Assembly (NCBI GenBank): GCA_002746255.1 | Contig: NVWO01000005.1 | Location: 86,709-130,219, forward strand | Length of the DNA stretch: 43,511 nt | Reading direction: 5' to 3' | Source of the DNA: Rhodospirillaceae bacterium | GTDB lineage: Bacteria; Pseudomonadota; Alphaproteobacteria; GCA-2746255 | In this document: piece after piece, positions 33,760 to 41,594 of the stretch | Layout: each line of letters opens with the position of its first letter | How positions within the stretch are numbered: position 1 is the stretch's first letter | Translations under genes and position numbers: made by a program | The notes under the pieces: model-generated | Told to the model about the DNA's origin: nothing | The model's database searches: none | The model's input: the letters and a program-made list of their open reading frames with translations, nothing else

Positions 33760-34788
33760 ATGAACGTGACGACACCGATTGAAAAGCTGACCCCAAAGGA
33801 CTTCACGTCCGATCAGGAGGTGCGCTGGTGCCCGGGTTGCGGCGATTACGCCATCCTGAAAGCCATTCAGAAAACCATGCCGGACCTGGGCGTGCCCCGC
33901 GAGGACATCGTCTTTATTTCCGGCATTGGCTGTTCGTCGCGTTTTCCCTATTACATGAACACCTATGGCTTTCACACAATCCATGGCCGCGCGCCCGCCT
34001 TTGCAACGGGCGTCAAACTTGCCAATCCGGATTTAAGTGTCTGGGTTATCACTGGGGACGGCGATGGCCTGTCAATCGGCGGCAACCATCTGCTGCACAT
34101 CCTCCGGCGCAACGTCAATGTCCAGATTTTGCTTTTCAACAATGAGATTTATGGGCTGACAAAGGGGCAGGCTTCGCCGACATCCCGGCGTGGAACGCGG
34201 TCACCCTCCACACCGATGGGGTCCGTCGACGACCCCGTTTCACCGGCGGCCTTCGCCCTTGGTGCCGGTGCCCGCTTTGTCGCCCGCGGCATCGATACCC
34301 AGCAGAAACTTCTGCCGGACCTGTTCCTGCGCGCCCATGCGCATGCCGGCGCTTCCTTCATCGAACTTTTCCAGAACTGCATCGTCTATAATGACGGTGT
34401 CTTCAACGAATTTACCGAGAAGACCGTTGCCGAAGACCATCAGATTCACGTTGCACACGGAAAGCCTCTTCGCTTTGGCAAGGACGGCAACCGGGGCCTT
34501 CGCCTGAAGCCCGCCAGCCTCGATATCGAAATCGTCACAATCGGCGAAAACGGCGTCACGGAAGACGACATCCTGGTTCACGACGAAACGAACCGCAATC
34601 TCGCCAATCTTCTGGCGTCGATGCAGCCACCGGATTTTCCCATGGCAATCGGCGTCCTTTACTGCAACCCGTCCGAACCCTATGCCCCCCGGGTCAATCA
34701 GCAGATCGAAGCGGCAAAGGCGAAAACGCCTGCCGGAGGCCTCGACGCGCTGCTCCGCTCCGGCCACACCTGGCGCGTTTCCGACTAG
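33760..34788 (+). CDS. korB: 2-oxoacid:ferredoxin oxidoreductase beta subunit
   Basis: A 342-aa thiamine-diphosphate subunit. Cys24 and Cys27 (WCPGCGDY), Cys58 (SGIGCSSR) and Cys207 (LFQNCIVY) have the spacing of the single [4Fe-4S] cluster in two-subunit enzymes. GDGDGLSIGGNH (99-110) binds ThDP and Mg, and LTKGQASPTS follows. ATG 33760, 1 nt after korA, was chosen over an earlier in-frame start inside korA. It forms a heterodimer with KorA and passes electrons to a ferredoxin not encoded here. Confidence 0.93.
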   Translation: MNVTTPIEKLTPKDFTSDQEVRWCPGCGDYAILKAIQKTMPDLGVPREDIVFISGIGCSSRFPYYMNTYGFHTIHGRAPAFATGVKLANPDLSVWVITGDGDGLSIGGNHLLHILRRNVNVQILLFNNEIYGLTKGQASPTSRRGTRSPSTPMGSVDDPVSPAAFALGAGARFVARGIDTQQKLLPDLFLRAHAHAGASFIELFQNCIVYNDGVFNEFTEKTVAEDHQIHVAHGKPLRFGKDGNRGLRLKPASLDIEIVTIGENGVTEDDILVHDETNRNLANLLASMQPPDFPMAIGVLYCNPSEPYAPRVNQQIEAAKAKTPAGGLDALLRSGHTWRVSD

Positions 34789-34841
34789 CGCCGCTTCCCC
34801 CGCTTGACGGGCTTCTCTCGCCGCGCCAAGCTAATCCCGGC

Positions 34842-36179
34842 ATGACGATAAAGGTTGCAATCATCGGAGCCGGCCCCGCTGGTTTCTACACGGCTGAAGC
34901 GCTGACAGCGGGGACCGCAAACGTCGAGAACGCAAACGTCGAAATTGACCTTATCGAATATTTGCCGGCCCCCTACGGCCTCATCCGCGCCGGCGTCGCC
35001 CCCGATCATCAGACGACGAAGAAGATCCAGAAGGCCTACGCCAAGACGGCCCTAAAACCCGACATCCGCTATTACGGCAACGTCAAGATCGGTCGGGACG
35101 TCACCCTCGACGCGCTGCGCCGGATTTACGATGCGGTCGTGCTTGCCATCGGCGCCCCCCTGGACAACCCGGCCCGAATGCCGGGCGCGGACAAGCCGGG
35201 CGTCTATGGCGCGGCGGCCTTCGTCGGCTGGTACAACGGGCACCCTGATTTTCGCAACCTCAATCCCAATCTGGACACGAAGGCCGTCGCCGTCATCGGC
35301 GTCGGCAATGTGGCCATCGACATTGCCCGCGTGCTCATAAAAACGCCGGAAGAAATGGCGACGTCCGATTTGCAGGACTATGCTGCCGCAAGCATCGCCA
35401 AGACCCCAATCACCGACGTCTATCTGTTTGGCCGGCGCGGCGCAGTGGACGCAAAATTTACGAATGTTGAACTGCGCGAAATGGGCGAACTTGAAAATTG
35501 CGTGCCGATCGTGGACCCGGCCCAATTACCAGACAGCGTGACCGGCAATTACGAGGACCGCAACCTTCGTGTAAGGACGAAGAATCTGGAAACCCTGAAA
35601 AGCTTTGTCGGGCGCGATCCGAAGGAAAAGCCGAAACGGGTCCATTTCGTCTTCCAGGCCGCCCCCGTCGCAATCTTAGGGAACGACCGGGTCGAAGGGC
35701 TTCGTCTGGAACGCACCCGCGTCACCGATGGCCGGGCCATTGGCACCGGCGAATTCTTCGAAATTCCGTGCGGCGGCGTCATTTCGGCCATCGGCTATCG
35801 CTCGGAACCAATCGAGGGCGCCCCCTTTGACGACAAGCGGGGCATCGTACCGAACAAGGCCGGACGTGTTGCCGAAGGCCTTTACGCCGTCGGATGGATC
35901 AAGCGCGGCCCGACCGGCACCATCGCCACGAACCGGCCGGACGGCAAGCTTGCCGCCGAGCAGATCTTCGCCGATTGCACAGGCACCAAGCCCGGACGGG
36001 CGGCCTTCGAGGCGCTGCTTTCGGAAAAGGGCATACGCGCCGTCTCCTACCCGGAATGGCAGAAGATCGAGGCCGCCGAAGAAATGGCCGCCACGCCACC
36101 CGCGCCGCGTAAGAAATTCGCCAGCGTCGAGGAAATGCTCGCCGTCCTCGATGACCGGCCGGCGAGGAAAAAGGCCTAA
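34842..36179 (+). CDS. Ferredoxin-NADP reductase, adrenodoxin-reductase family
   Basis: A 445-aa flavoprotein. GAGPAGFYTAEAL (9-21) binds FAD, PYGLIRAGVAPDHQ (near 46) is the adrenodoxin reductase/FprA signature, VIGVGNVAIDIARVL (near 150) binds NADP, and VGWIKRGPTGTIATNR (near 350) closes the FAD site. It exchanges electrons between ferredoxin and NADP. Placed 53 nt after korB, it would recycle the ferredoxin reduced by KorAB to NADPH. A 12-nt near-duplication (aacgtcgagaac/aacgtcgaa, near 34920-34945) adds TANVENANVE after the first helix. Confidence 0.9.
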   Translation: MTIKVAIIGAGPAGFYTAEALTAGTANVENANVEIDLIEYLPAPYGLIRAGVAPDHQTTKKIQKAYAKTALKPDIRYYGNVKIGRDVTLDALRRIYDAVVLAIGAPLDNPARMPGADKPGVYGAAAFVGWYNGHPDFRNLNPNLDTKAVAVIGVGNVAIDIARVLIKTPEEMATSDLQDYAAASIAKTPITDVYLFGRRGAVDAKFTNVELREMGELENCVPIVDPAQLPDSVTGNYEDRNLRVRTKNLETLKSFVGRDPKEKPKRVHFVFQAAPVAILGNDRVEGLRLERTRVTDGRAIGTGEFFEIPCGGVISAIGYRSEPIEGAPFDDKRGIVPNKAGRVAEGLYAVGWIKRGPTGTIATNRPDGKLAAEQIFADCTGTKPGRAAFEALLSEKGIRAVSYPEWQKIEAAEEMAATPPAPRKKFASVEEMLAVLDDRPARKKA

Positions 36180-36220
36180 CCGGGGACCCGCAGATGCGGG
36201 CACCGGGCCGCTATTTTTTT
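36180..36220. terminator. Terminator after the ferredoxin reductase gene, shared with tRNA-Gln
   Basis: A hairpin with inner stem CCCGC/GCGGG (36187-36200) and outer CCGG/CCGG (36180-36183, 36203-36206) is followed on the plus strand by TTTTTTT (36214-36220). On the minus strand the same hairpin is followed by CCTTTTT (36170-36176), so it can end both the plus-strand gene and the tRNA transcript. Confidence 0.75.
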
Positions 36221-36293
36221 GGTTGGGGCGGCAGGGTTCGAACCTGCGATCCCGGGATCAAAACCCGGCGCCTTACCACTTGGCCACGCCCCA
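36220..36293 (-). tRNA. tRNA-Gln(UUG)
   Basis: Read on the minus strand, all four arms fold: acceptor TGGGGCG/CGCCCCA, D arm GCC-AAGTGGTAA-GGC, anticodon arm CCGGG-TTTTGAT-CCCGG with anticodon TTG, and T arm GCAGG-TTCGAAC-CCTGC. The U1-A72 pair typical of tRNA-Gln and of GatCAB recognition is present. The discriminator base is A73, then CCA is encoded (36220-36222). G73 is more usual for tRNA-Gln. Confidence 0.95.
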
Positions 36294-36331
36294 ATTTCAA
36301 TGCTCACTTTCCGTGGCCAGAAACTAGACGC

Positions 36332-36358
36332 AAAAAGCCTGTCCCCGCAAGGGCAGGC
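36332..36358 (-). terminator. Terminator-like hairpin on the minus strand with no gene before it
   Basis: On the minus strand GCCTGCCC pairs with GGG(A)CAGGC around TTGCG (36337-36358, one bulge) and is followed by TTTTT (36332-36336). No minus-strand gene lies between here and ispE. The same bases also contain TTGCGG at 17-18 nt from CTAGTT, so they may instead be the promoter of tRNA-Gln. Confidence 0.3.
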
Positions 36359-36503
36359 AGGCCGCTTTGTCCACACCCCGATCGGGGGCCGGGCCTTGCC
36401 CTTCGAAAAAAAGCAAAAATCTGCAAAGGTGAAAATCACCGCCCGAAAAATGCTAGTCTCGGATTGGCGGGATGATTGCAGCAGAAATTCCAATGGGTGA
36501 CAT

Positions 36504-36674
36504 ATGACTGGCTGGAAACTCGAACATATCTCAAAGCCGATGCGCGAGGCGGCGAAGGCCGCCGCCCGCAAGGAAAAAACAACCCTGGGCGAATGGCTGA
36601 GCCGGCGCATTCTGGAGGCTGCCGAAAGCCAGCAGGAAGGCCAGAAACCGCCAGCCAGCACCAATACCGATTAG
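36504..36674 (+). CDS. 56-aa protein made of a lone PodJ-type N-terminal module
   Basis: A short frame starting MTGWKLEHISKPMREAAKA and continuing with ARKEKTTLGEWLSRRIL. It matches the N-terminus of the next gene at 19 of 34 aligned positions (W, I, REAAK, AARK, TLG, WL, R, IL). The rest is a 15-residue polar tail. The helix-turn-helix-like pattern and net positive charge suggest a small cytoplasmic interaction or DNA-binding module. A 4-codon ATG frame (36493) overlaps its start. The conserved sequence, not the ribosome-binding site (weak GGGTGA), is the reason to call it a gene. Confidence 0.7.
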   Translation: MTGWKLEHISKPMREAAKAAARKEKTTLGEWLSRRILEAAESQQEGQKPPASTNTD

Positions 36675-36694
36675 CCATACCGGCACTACTTTTC

Positions 36695-36724
36695 TTGACT
36701 TAAGTAGCGCTCCTGCCTAATTAT
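36695..36724 (+). promoter_or_regulatory. Candidate promoter of the second module gene
   Basis: TTGACT (36695-36700), an 18-nt spacer and AATTAT (36719-36724), 69 nt before the ATG at 36793, in an AT-rich gap. The 10-mer cataccggca occurs on both sides (36676-36685 and 36749-36758). Confidence 0.4.
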
Positions 36725-36754
36725 TACATGTTTTGCTAAGCCGTTAAGCATACC

Positions 36755-36774
36755 GGCAGGGAATTTGTCCTGCC
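36755..36774. other. Inverted repeat in the leader of the second module gene
   Basis: GGCAGG (36755-36760) and CCTGCC (36769-36774) pair around an 8-nt loop, 18 nt before the start codon. It may fold in the mRNA leader or be a protein-binding site. Confidence 0.35.
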
Positions 36775-36792
36775 TGAGCGAGGCATGGTTGC

Positions 36793-37320
36793 ATGGCGCC
36801 CCAATCGCCCTGGAGCATCAAAGGCATCGATCCGGAAGCCCGCGAAGCAGCAAAGATGGCCGCTCGCAAAGTCGGCATGACGCTTGGCGGCTGGCTGACC
36901 CGGACGATCCTTGCCGTCGCCACCCATGAATTGAAGCGGGGTAATACCACTCAGGCGCAAGGCCCTACCGCCGAGACGCCTAGCGAATGGGAGCATGGCG
37001 GCGGCCCCGATCTTTCGCCGCCACCGCCCCCAGCGCTGACGGAACAAGCCATTCTGAAAAGCATCCAGCAACTGATCCAGCGGGTCGAGCACATCGAACA
37101 GGCAACCCAGGAAAGCATTGCGCCAATCTTCGAGAAGGTCGAAGAGCTTTCCGAGCGCGTTCAGGAAGTCAGCGAGAAAACCGGCATTGCCGGCGGACCG
37201 ATGGAACGTGCGTTGCAACGCCTGGCGGAACGAGTTGATCAGATCGAGGAAGAGACGCCGGATCAGACAGGCCACCAACCCCGCCGCAGCCGTCTGGCCC
37301 GCATGTTCAACCTGCCTTAA
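36793..37320 (+). CDS. PodJ-type module plus coiled coil, 175 aa, no membrane span
   Basis: It opens SPWSIKGIDPEAREAAKMAA and GMTLGGWLTRTIL, the pattern I associate with the start of the polar organiser PodJ and related localisation factors. A Pro/Glu linker follows (about 52-82), then a coiled coil with heptads in ILKSIQQLIQRVEHIEQATQ through ERVDQIEEE (about 85-155), and a basic amphipathic end RRSRLARMFNLP that could touch a membrane. No catalytic residues or signal peptide. It lies 118 nt after the 56-aa gene and 98 nt before the Sel1 gene on the same strand. Probably a scaffold; function is inferred. Confidence 0.78.
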   Translation: MAPQSPWSIKGIDPEAREAAKMAARKVGMTLGGWLTRTILAVATHELKRGNTTQAQGPTAETPSEWEHGGGPDLSPPPPPALTEQAILKSIQQLIQRVEHIEQATQESIAPIFEKVEELSERVQEVSEKTGIAGGPMERALQRLAERVDQIEEETPDQTGHQPRRSRLARMFNLP

Positions 37321-37418
37321 GCGACCTCCCATGAGCGCAAGCCGGATGCTGAAAACGCCGTGCTAGATTTCTTTTTCAAAAACCTTGCTGAAACACGAAG
37401 AACCTCCGGACTGGCACC

Positions 37419-38642
37419 ATGACAACAAAAGAGGCCTGGCACCCGAAAGGCATCAACCCAAAAGCGAGACGGGCCGCCGAAGCGGCCGCTTCGGCGGCGG
37501 GCATGGCGGTGGGCCAATGGGTCGGGGACGTCATTCGCCGCTGTACCGAAGACGAACCCACCGCCGCCCAACCATCCGCAGCACCGTCCGACACGAAATC
37601 TCCAATGCCAGAACGGCGCAACAAGAAGGCCCGCCGGAAGGAAGCGCCTGCGCAAGCGGATAGCACAGGCTACACCATGCCGCCATCACGGCCTTTGCGC
37701 CGCCAGCTACGATGGCTGGCGGCGGGGTCCCTCGTCTTCCTGATCTTTCTCACCGCCGCGTTCGGACTGTTCTGGATTGGCGAGAACAACGCACCGTCAT
37801 CACAGATGACCGGCGCCGAAGGGGCTGCGAAAAAACCGGGGGATATTTCGTCGGCCTCCCTCAAACACATCCGCGCCGCCGCAAAAACCGGCGACCGCGA
37901 AGCCCAGTTCGACCTCGCCATGCGTTACGCCGCCGGGGAATGGGTGCCAAAGGATGACCTGGCCGCTGCCGACTGGTTCGAGAAAGCCGCCCTTCAGGGC
38001 CATGTCGAAGCCCAATACCGTCTGGGGCTTTTTTACGAAGCCGGACGTGGGGTTTCGCAGAATCTGTTTGAAGCCGTCTTCTGGTTCCAAAGCGCCGCCG
38101 AGCAAACCCATCTGCAGGCGACGTTCAAGACGGCTGTCGCCTATGCCGACGGCATCGGCATCGGACTGGATTTTAAAAAAGCAGCCACCCTGTTCGGCGA
38201 GGCCGCCGAACGGGGCCATGTCGACGCCATGCGCCGTCTTGCCGATCTCTACGAACAGGGCAAGGGACTGGCCAAGGATACGAAGGCGGCCCGGCTTTGG
38301 AGCAAAGCGGCAGAAGAAGTGGCCGCGACAGAAAAGGCCACCGCCCTCCACACAGCCAGGGATGCGCAAATCGTCCTTCTTGGAAAGGCCACCCCAACCG
38401 CGCCCGAGGCCGCACCGCCCGAGGCCGCGCTCGATGCCGAAGCGCTCAAGAGACTCGAAACGCTGCTTGCAACCCTCGGCTTTGAACCGGGCACCGTCGA
38501 CGGGCGTATCACGGACGAAACAGAAGCTGCCATCCAGCTTTACCAGGCTTTCGCAGGCCTTCCCGTCGATGGCAGGCCTTCCAGGGCCCTGCTCGAAGAA
38601 CTCCATAGCATTTTGAAAACGACGGGCGTCGCAACCGAATAA
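37419..38642 (+). CDS. PodJ-like protein: N-terminal module, membrane span, Sel1 repeats, peptidoglycan-binding domain
   Basis: 407 aa. Residues 7-40 are the shared module (WHPKGINPKARRAAEAAA, then GMAVGQWVGDVIR). A basic linker precedes one membrane helix at about 99-120, so the N-terminus should be cytoplasmic and the rest periplasmic. Four Sel1-type repeats follow (about 160-300, e.g. DLAAADWFEKAALQGHVEAQ), then a peptidoglycan-binding domain 1 (about 337-400, LETLLATLGFEPGTVDGRI). This is the C-terminal architecture of PodJ, but without its long coiled coil, which here is on a separate gene. It probably ties a cytoplasmic scaffold to the cell wall. The stop codon is the first base triplet of a tandem repeat. 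Confidence 0.85.
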   Translation: MTTKEAWHPKGINPKARRAAEAAASAAGMAVGQWVGDVIRRCTEDEPTAAQPSAAPSDTKSPMPERRNKKARRKEAPAQADSTGYTMPPSRPLRRQLRWLAAGSLVFLIFLTAAFGLFWIGENNAPSSQMTGAEGAAKKPGDISSASLKHIRAAAKTGDREAQFDLAMRYAAGEWVPKDDLAAADWFEKAALQGHVEAQYRLGLFYEAGRGVSQNLFEAVFWFQSAAEQTHLQATFKTAVAYADGIGIGLDFKKAATLFGEAAERGHVDAMRRLADLYEQGKGLAKDTKAARLWSKAAEEVAATEKATALHTARDAQIVLLGKATPTAPEAAPPEAALDAEALKRLETLLATLGFEPGTVDGRITDETEAAIQLYQAFAGLPVDGRPSRALLEELHSILKTTGVATE

Positions 38643-38740
38643 CGCCTGTGGCGTCGGGAAAATAACGCCTGTGGCGTCGGGAAAATAACGCCTGTGGCGT
38701 CGGGAAAATAACGCCTGTGGCGTCGGGCGAATAACGCCTG
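38640..38740. repeat. 23-bp tandem repeat between convergent genes
   Basis: Four units of 23 bp (38640-38731; three identical, the fourth with gcgaa in place of gaaaa at its end) and a partial fifth (38732-38740). Each has a CGCC-TGT-GGCG hairpin core, then GTCGGGAAAA and TAA. The first TAA is the stop of the Sel1 gene. The array fills the gap to the convergent ispE stop and could act as a multi-hairpin transcription barrier. Confidence 0.92.
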
Positions 38741-38743
38741 CCC

Positions 38744-39661
38744 TTAACCGGGCGCGTTTGCGTCGGAACGCATTTCACTGGCCGCAACCCACCAGGTGGG
38801 ATGGTCGCGCCGAATGGCGGCAACGGCAGCGTGACAGGCGGCAACCTCGCGATACAGCCCAAAACAGGTCGGCCCGCTGCCCGACATGCGTGCAAACAGG
38901 CACGCCTTGTCCCCCGCCATCACGTCGAGCACTTCGCCGATCACCGGCGCAAGACCCACAGCCGCTACGGTCAGGTCGTTCCGGCGTGCTTTTAAAAACC
39001 GGGCCAGCGCATCAATGTCGTTCGGCACGGCCTCAATGGGGGCAGGATAGGAAGTGCTATCGCCATGGGCCTGAAAGACCGCCGCCGTCGAAAGCGGCGT
39101 GCCCGGATTGACGAGCAAAAGACCGGCCTTGCCAAGCCCGGTGACCGGAGTCAGTTTTTCGCCAATGCCCTCGACAAACGTGGCCTGGCCTTTGAGGCAA
39201 ACCGGCACATCCGCGCCAAGCTTAAGCCCCAGGCGGGCCAAATCCCCGCTTTCGAGGTCAAGATCCCAAAGACGGGCAAGCCCCAGAAGCGCCGCCGCCG
39301 CGTCCGCCGACCCACCACCGATACCGGCGGCCACGGGCAGGTTTTTTGTCAAGGTGATCGCGGCCCCACACTGCACCCCGGCGAAAGCCGCCAAATGGCG
39401 CGCCGCCCGCAAGATGAGATTGTCCTCAAGGCCCGCCTTGTCCCGATCCGATCGGGTCAGGGCGGCGGCAAAAGGCCCCTGGATAGACAGGTGCAACCCG
39501 TCATCCGGATGAAAGGAAAGCTCGTCAGCGAGATCTGCGAAGACAACAAGACTATCGAGGAAATGATAGCCATCGCTTCGCCTGCCAAGGACGTGAAGAT
39601 AAAAGTTAAGCTTTGCTGGCGCCGAAAGCGTCCTTCCGCGCGATGCCTCGTTTCCCGTCAC
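38744..39661 (-). CDS. ispE: 4-diphosphocytidyl-2-C-methyl-D-erythritol kinase
   Basis: A 305-aa GHMP kinase of the MEP isoprenoid pathway. SAPAKLNFYLHVLGRRSDGYH (from about residue 13, split by Lys/Asn) is the IspE opening, and LPVAAGIGGGSADAAAALLGL is the ATP-binding loop; MSGSGPTCFGLY lies near the C-terminus. It starts with GTG overlapping the stop of the TPR lipoprotein by 4 nt (GTGA), so its translation is probably coupled. Its 3' end faces the 23-bp repeat array. Confidence 0.94.
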   Translation of the reverse strand: MTGNEASRGRTLSAPAKLNFYLHVLGRRSDGYHFLDSLVVFADLADELSFHPDDGLHLSIQGPFAAALTRSDRDKAGLEDNLILRAARHLAAFAGVQCGAAITLTKNLPVAAGIGGGSADAAAALLGLARLWDLDLESGDLARLGLKLGADVPVCLKGQATFVEGIGEKLTPVTGLGKAGLLLVNPGTPLSTAAVFQAHGDSTSYPAPIEAVPNDIDALARFLKARRNDLTVAAVGLAPVIGEVLDVMAGDKACLFARMSGSGPTCFGLYREVAACHAAVAAIRRDHPTWWVAASEMRSDANAPG

Positions 39662-41457
39662 TGTTTTTCAGTCGCTTTTTTGACGGCAATGGGCAGACCA
39701 CGCTTCAGCTTCGATTCGATATTGGCGCCAAGCTTGGCGTCGGCGTCAAACGCAAGGGTGCGCCGCCACTGAAACTTGGCCTCGTAACGCCGCCCGACCT
39801 GCCAATAGGCATCGCCAAGATGGTCGTTGATAACCGGATCATGGGGACGAAGCTGCACTGCCAGTTCGAGATGCGGCAGTGCCTCGTCATATTTTCCAAT
39901 GTGATAGAGAGCCCAGCCAAGGCTATCGACGATGAAGCCGTCCTTCGGACGAAGGGCGACGGCGCGTTCGATCAAGCGCTGCGCCTGAGCCAGCTTCTGG
40001 CCTTTCTCCAGCCAGGAATACCCCAGATAGTTGAGGACATAAGGCTGGTCCGGCTGCAGTTCCAGCGCACGCAGCAAATCCGCCTCCGCCTCTTTCCACG
40101 TGCCCGCCTGCTCCAGCGCAATGCCGCGCGCGTAGAAAAGCGTCCAGTGCCGCGCCTTGATTTTCTTCGTGCGTCGGATGGCTTCGCTGTAAACTTTGAT
40201 CGCTTCCCGGTAGCGTTCATGCACACGTAGAAGCGTGCCCAGTTCGACCAGGACATCAATGCGATCCGGACGCTCCTTCGCCATCTTCCGCAGCAGGCGG
40301 ACCGCCTGGTCTTCCGCCTCCAGAAGATCGTAATTCCTGGCGATCCTTATCCGCCCAAACCATCCCCACGCGGTCTTTGGGGACACGCGTTCATACATGG
40401 CGATGGCCGCACGGTGGCGTTCCTGGGTCTCGTAAATTTCTGCCGCCAGCACACGAGCATCGTCAAAATCCTCACGCAAATCCATCGCCAGGCGCGCAAA
40501 GACCAACGCAAAGCCATACCCCGTTTGTTGATAAAATACGCTTTGCCGATGCAGCAGAAGGGAAAGGTTGTAAAAAACTTCCGCCAGCCCATCGCCCGGC
40601 GATTTCACGACGCGCCCTGGAACGTCGCCACGATCAAGCCGTTCCTGGCCTAAGCTCAAGACGAGTGAAATGCTGTCGTCGGAAATGTACCTGTCATAAA
40701 GGGTTTGCGCTTCTTCCTTGCGGTCCTGACGCTCGTAAAAATTCCCAAGCGTTTCGATTGTGCGCAAGGAAAGCGGGTGATCGCCCAAGGCCGACACGTA
40801 ATTTCTCTCTGCCGAATCGGCCCGGCCTTCAAGGTCATAAAGCAGCGCAAGGTGGTAGTTGTAGATAGGCTCGAAGCCTTCCACCTGCGCCTGACGATCC
40901 ATTGCCACAATGGCTTTTTCCGCATCGCCCATGGCAAAATGCGTCCAGGCTGAAAAAAGCGGGTGCAGATATGCGTTCAGGCCACGCTGCGGCATCCTCT
41001 CCAGGTAGACAAGGGCGTCTGCGTATTGTCCCGCCTGAAACGCGCGCGCCATCAAATAGAGGCCGGCAATCGGGTCGTCCGGGGTGTTTTCAAGAACACG
41101 CCCGGCGATTGCATCGGCTTCGCCGAACCGGCCTTCGCCCGCCATCAGGTAAAATGTGCGCCGAAGAAGGCTCTGGTTGCCTGGTTCATATGCCAGGGCC
41201 GCCGCCATGAAGTCGGCCGCCGCGCCAAAATCGCGAATGACAGCGGCGTGCTGACCCGCGAGATAACTTCCAGAGAAGCTGGCATCCGGCGCGCCGGACG
41301 CCCCTGCCCGACGCAGGCCGGCCTCTTGATGAGTCTCGTCACAAGCACCCAGAACGAAGACCAAAACAAGAAGTAGCGCGACACACCGCCAACGAAGAGA
41401 AGCGTTGCCGCAACCGCGTGAAAACTTCCTGGAAAAGAAGGAAATATGTACCATCAC
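39658..41457 (-). CDS. TPR-repeat lipoprotein
   Basis: A 599-aa protein with a lipoprotein signal: RWRCVALLLVLVFVLGAC, lipobox LGAC with Cys39. The mature part is a chain of tetratricopeptide repeats (for example AAVIRDFGAAADFMAAALAYEPGN, YADALVYLERMP, EAIKVYSEAIRRT, AEADLLRALELQPDQPYVLN, YDEALPHLELAVQLRPHDP). It should sit on the periplasmic side of a membrane and mediate protein contacts. It ends basic (KRGLPIAVKKATEKQ). It overlaps ispE by 4 nt; TPR protein followed by ispE is a common alphaproteobacterial pair. No partner can be named. Confidence 0.88.
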   Translation of the reverse strand: MMVHISFFSRKFSRGCGNASLRWRCVALLLVLVFVLGACDETHQEAGLRRAGASGAPDASFSGSYLAGQHAAVIRDFGAAADFMAAALAYEPGNQSLLRRTFYLMAGEGRFGEADAIAGRVLENTPDDPIAGLYLMARAFQAGQYADALVYLERMPQRGLNAYLHPLFSAWTHFAMGDAEKAIVAMDRQAQVEGFEPIYNYHLALLYDLEGRADSAERNYVSALGDHPLSLRTIETLGNFYERQDRKEEAQTLYDRYISDDSISLVLSLGQERLDRGDVPGRVVKSPGDGLAEVFYNLSLLLHRQSVFYQQTGYGFALVFARLAMDLREDFDDARVLAAEIYETQERHRAAIAMYERVSPKTAWGWFGRIRIARNYDLLEAEDQAVRLLRKMAKERPDRIDVLVELGTLLRVHERYREAIKVYSEAIRRTKKIKARHWTLFYARGIALEQAGTWKEAEADLLRALELQPDQPYVLNYLGYSWLEKGQKLAQAQRLIERAVALRPKDGFIVDSLGWALYHIGKYDEALPHLELAVQLRPHDPVINDHLGDAYWQVGRRYEAKFQWRRTLAFDADAKLGANIESKLKRGLPIAVKKATEKQ

Positions 41458-41594
41458 TCGCGATCAAAACCGGAAAGCTGAAAGACCAACCCCCCTATAA
41501 AGTAAGGGGTTTTCATACACCCCGCAAGCCGGACCGGGCCGGTTCCCAGGCGCGCCAAAGACCGGGGCAAAGCCCAAAGAGGGCAAAGGTCTGC

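Noticed and set aside
36194-36500. Plus-strand reading frames containing GAAGFEPAIPGSKPG across the tRNA
   Set aside because: This is the well-known false protein made by translating the antisense of a tRNA gene; the tRNA-Gln fold explains the bases.
36220-36503. A genomic island attached to tRNA-Gln
   Set aside because: No second copy of the tRNA 3' end and no integrase were found in the flanking sequence.
38640-38740. A possible CRISPR array
   Set aside because: The repeats are contiguous with no spacers, and no cas genes are near.
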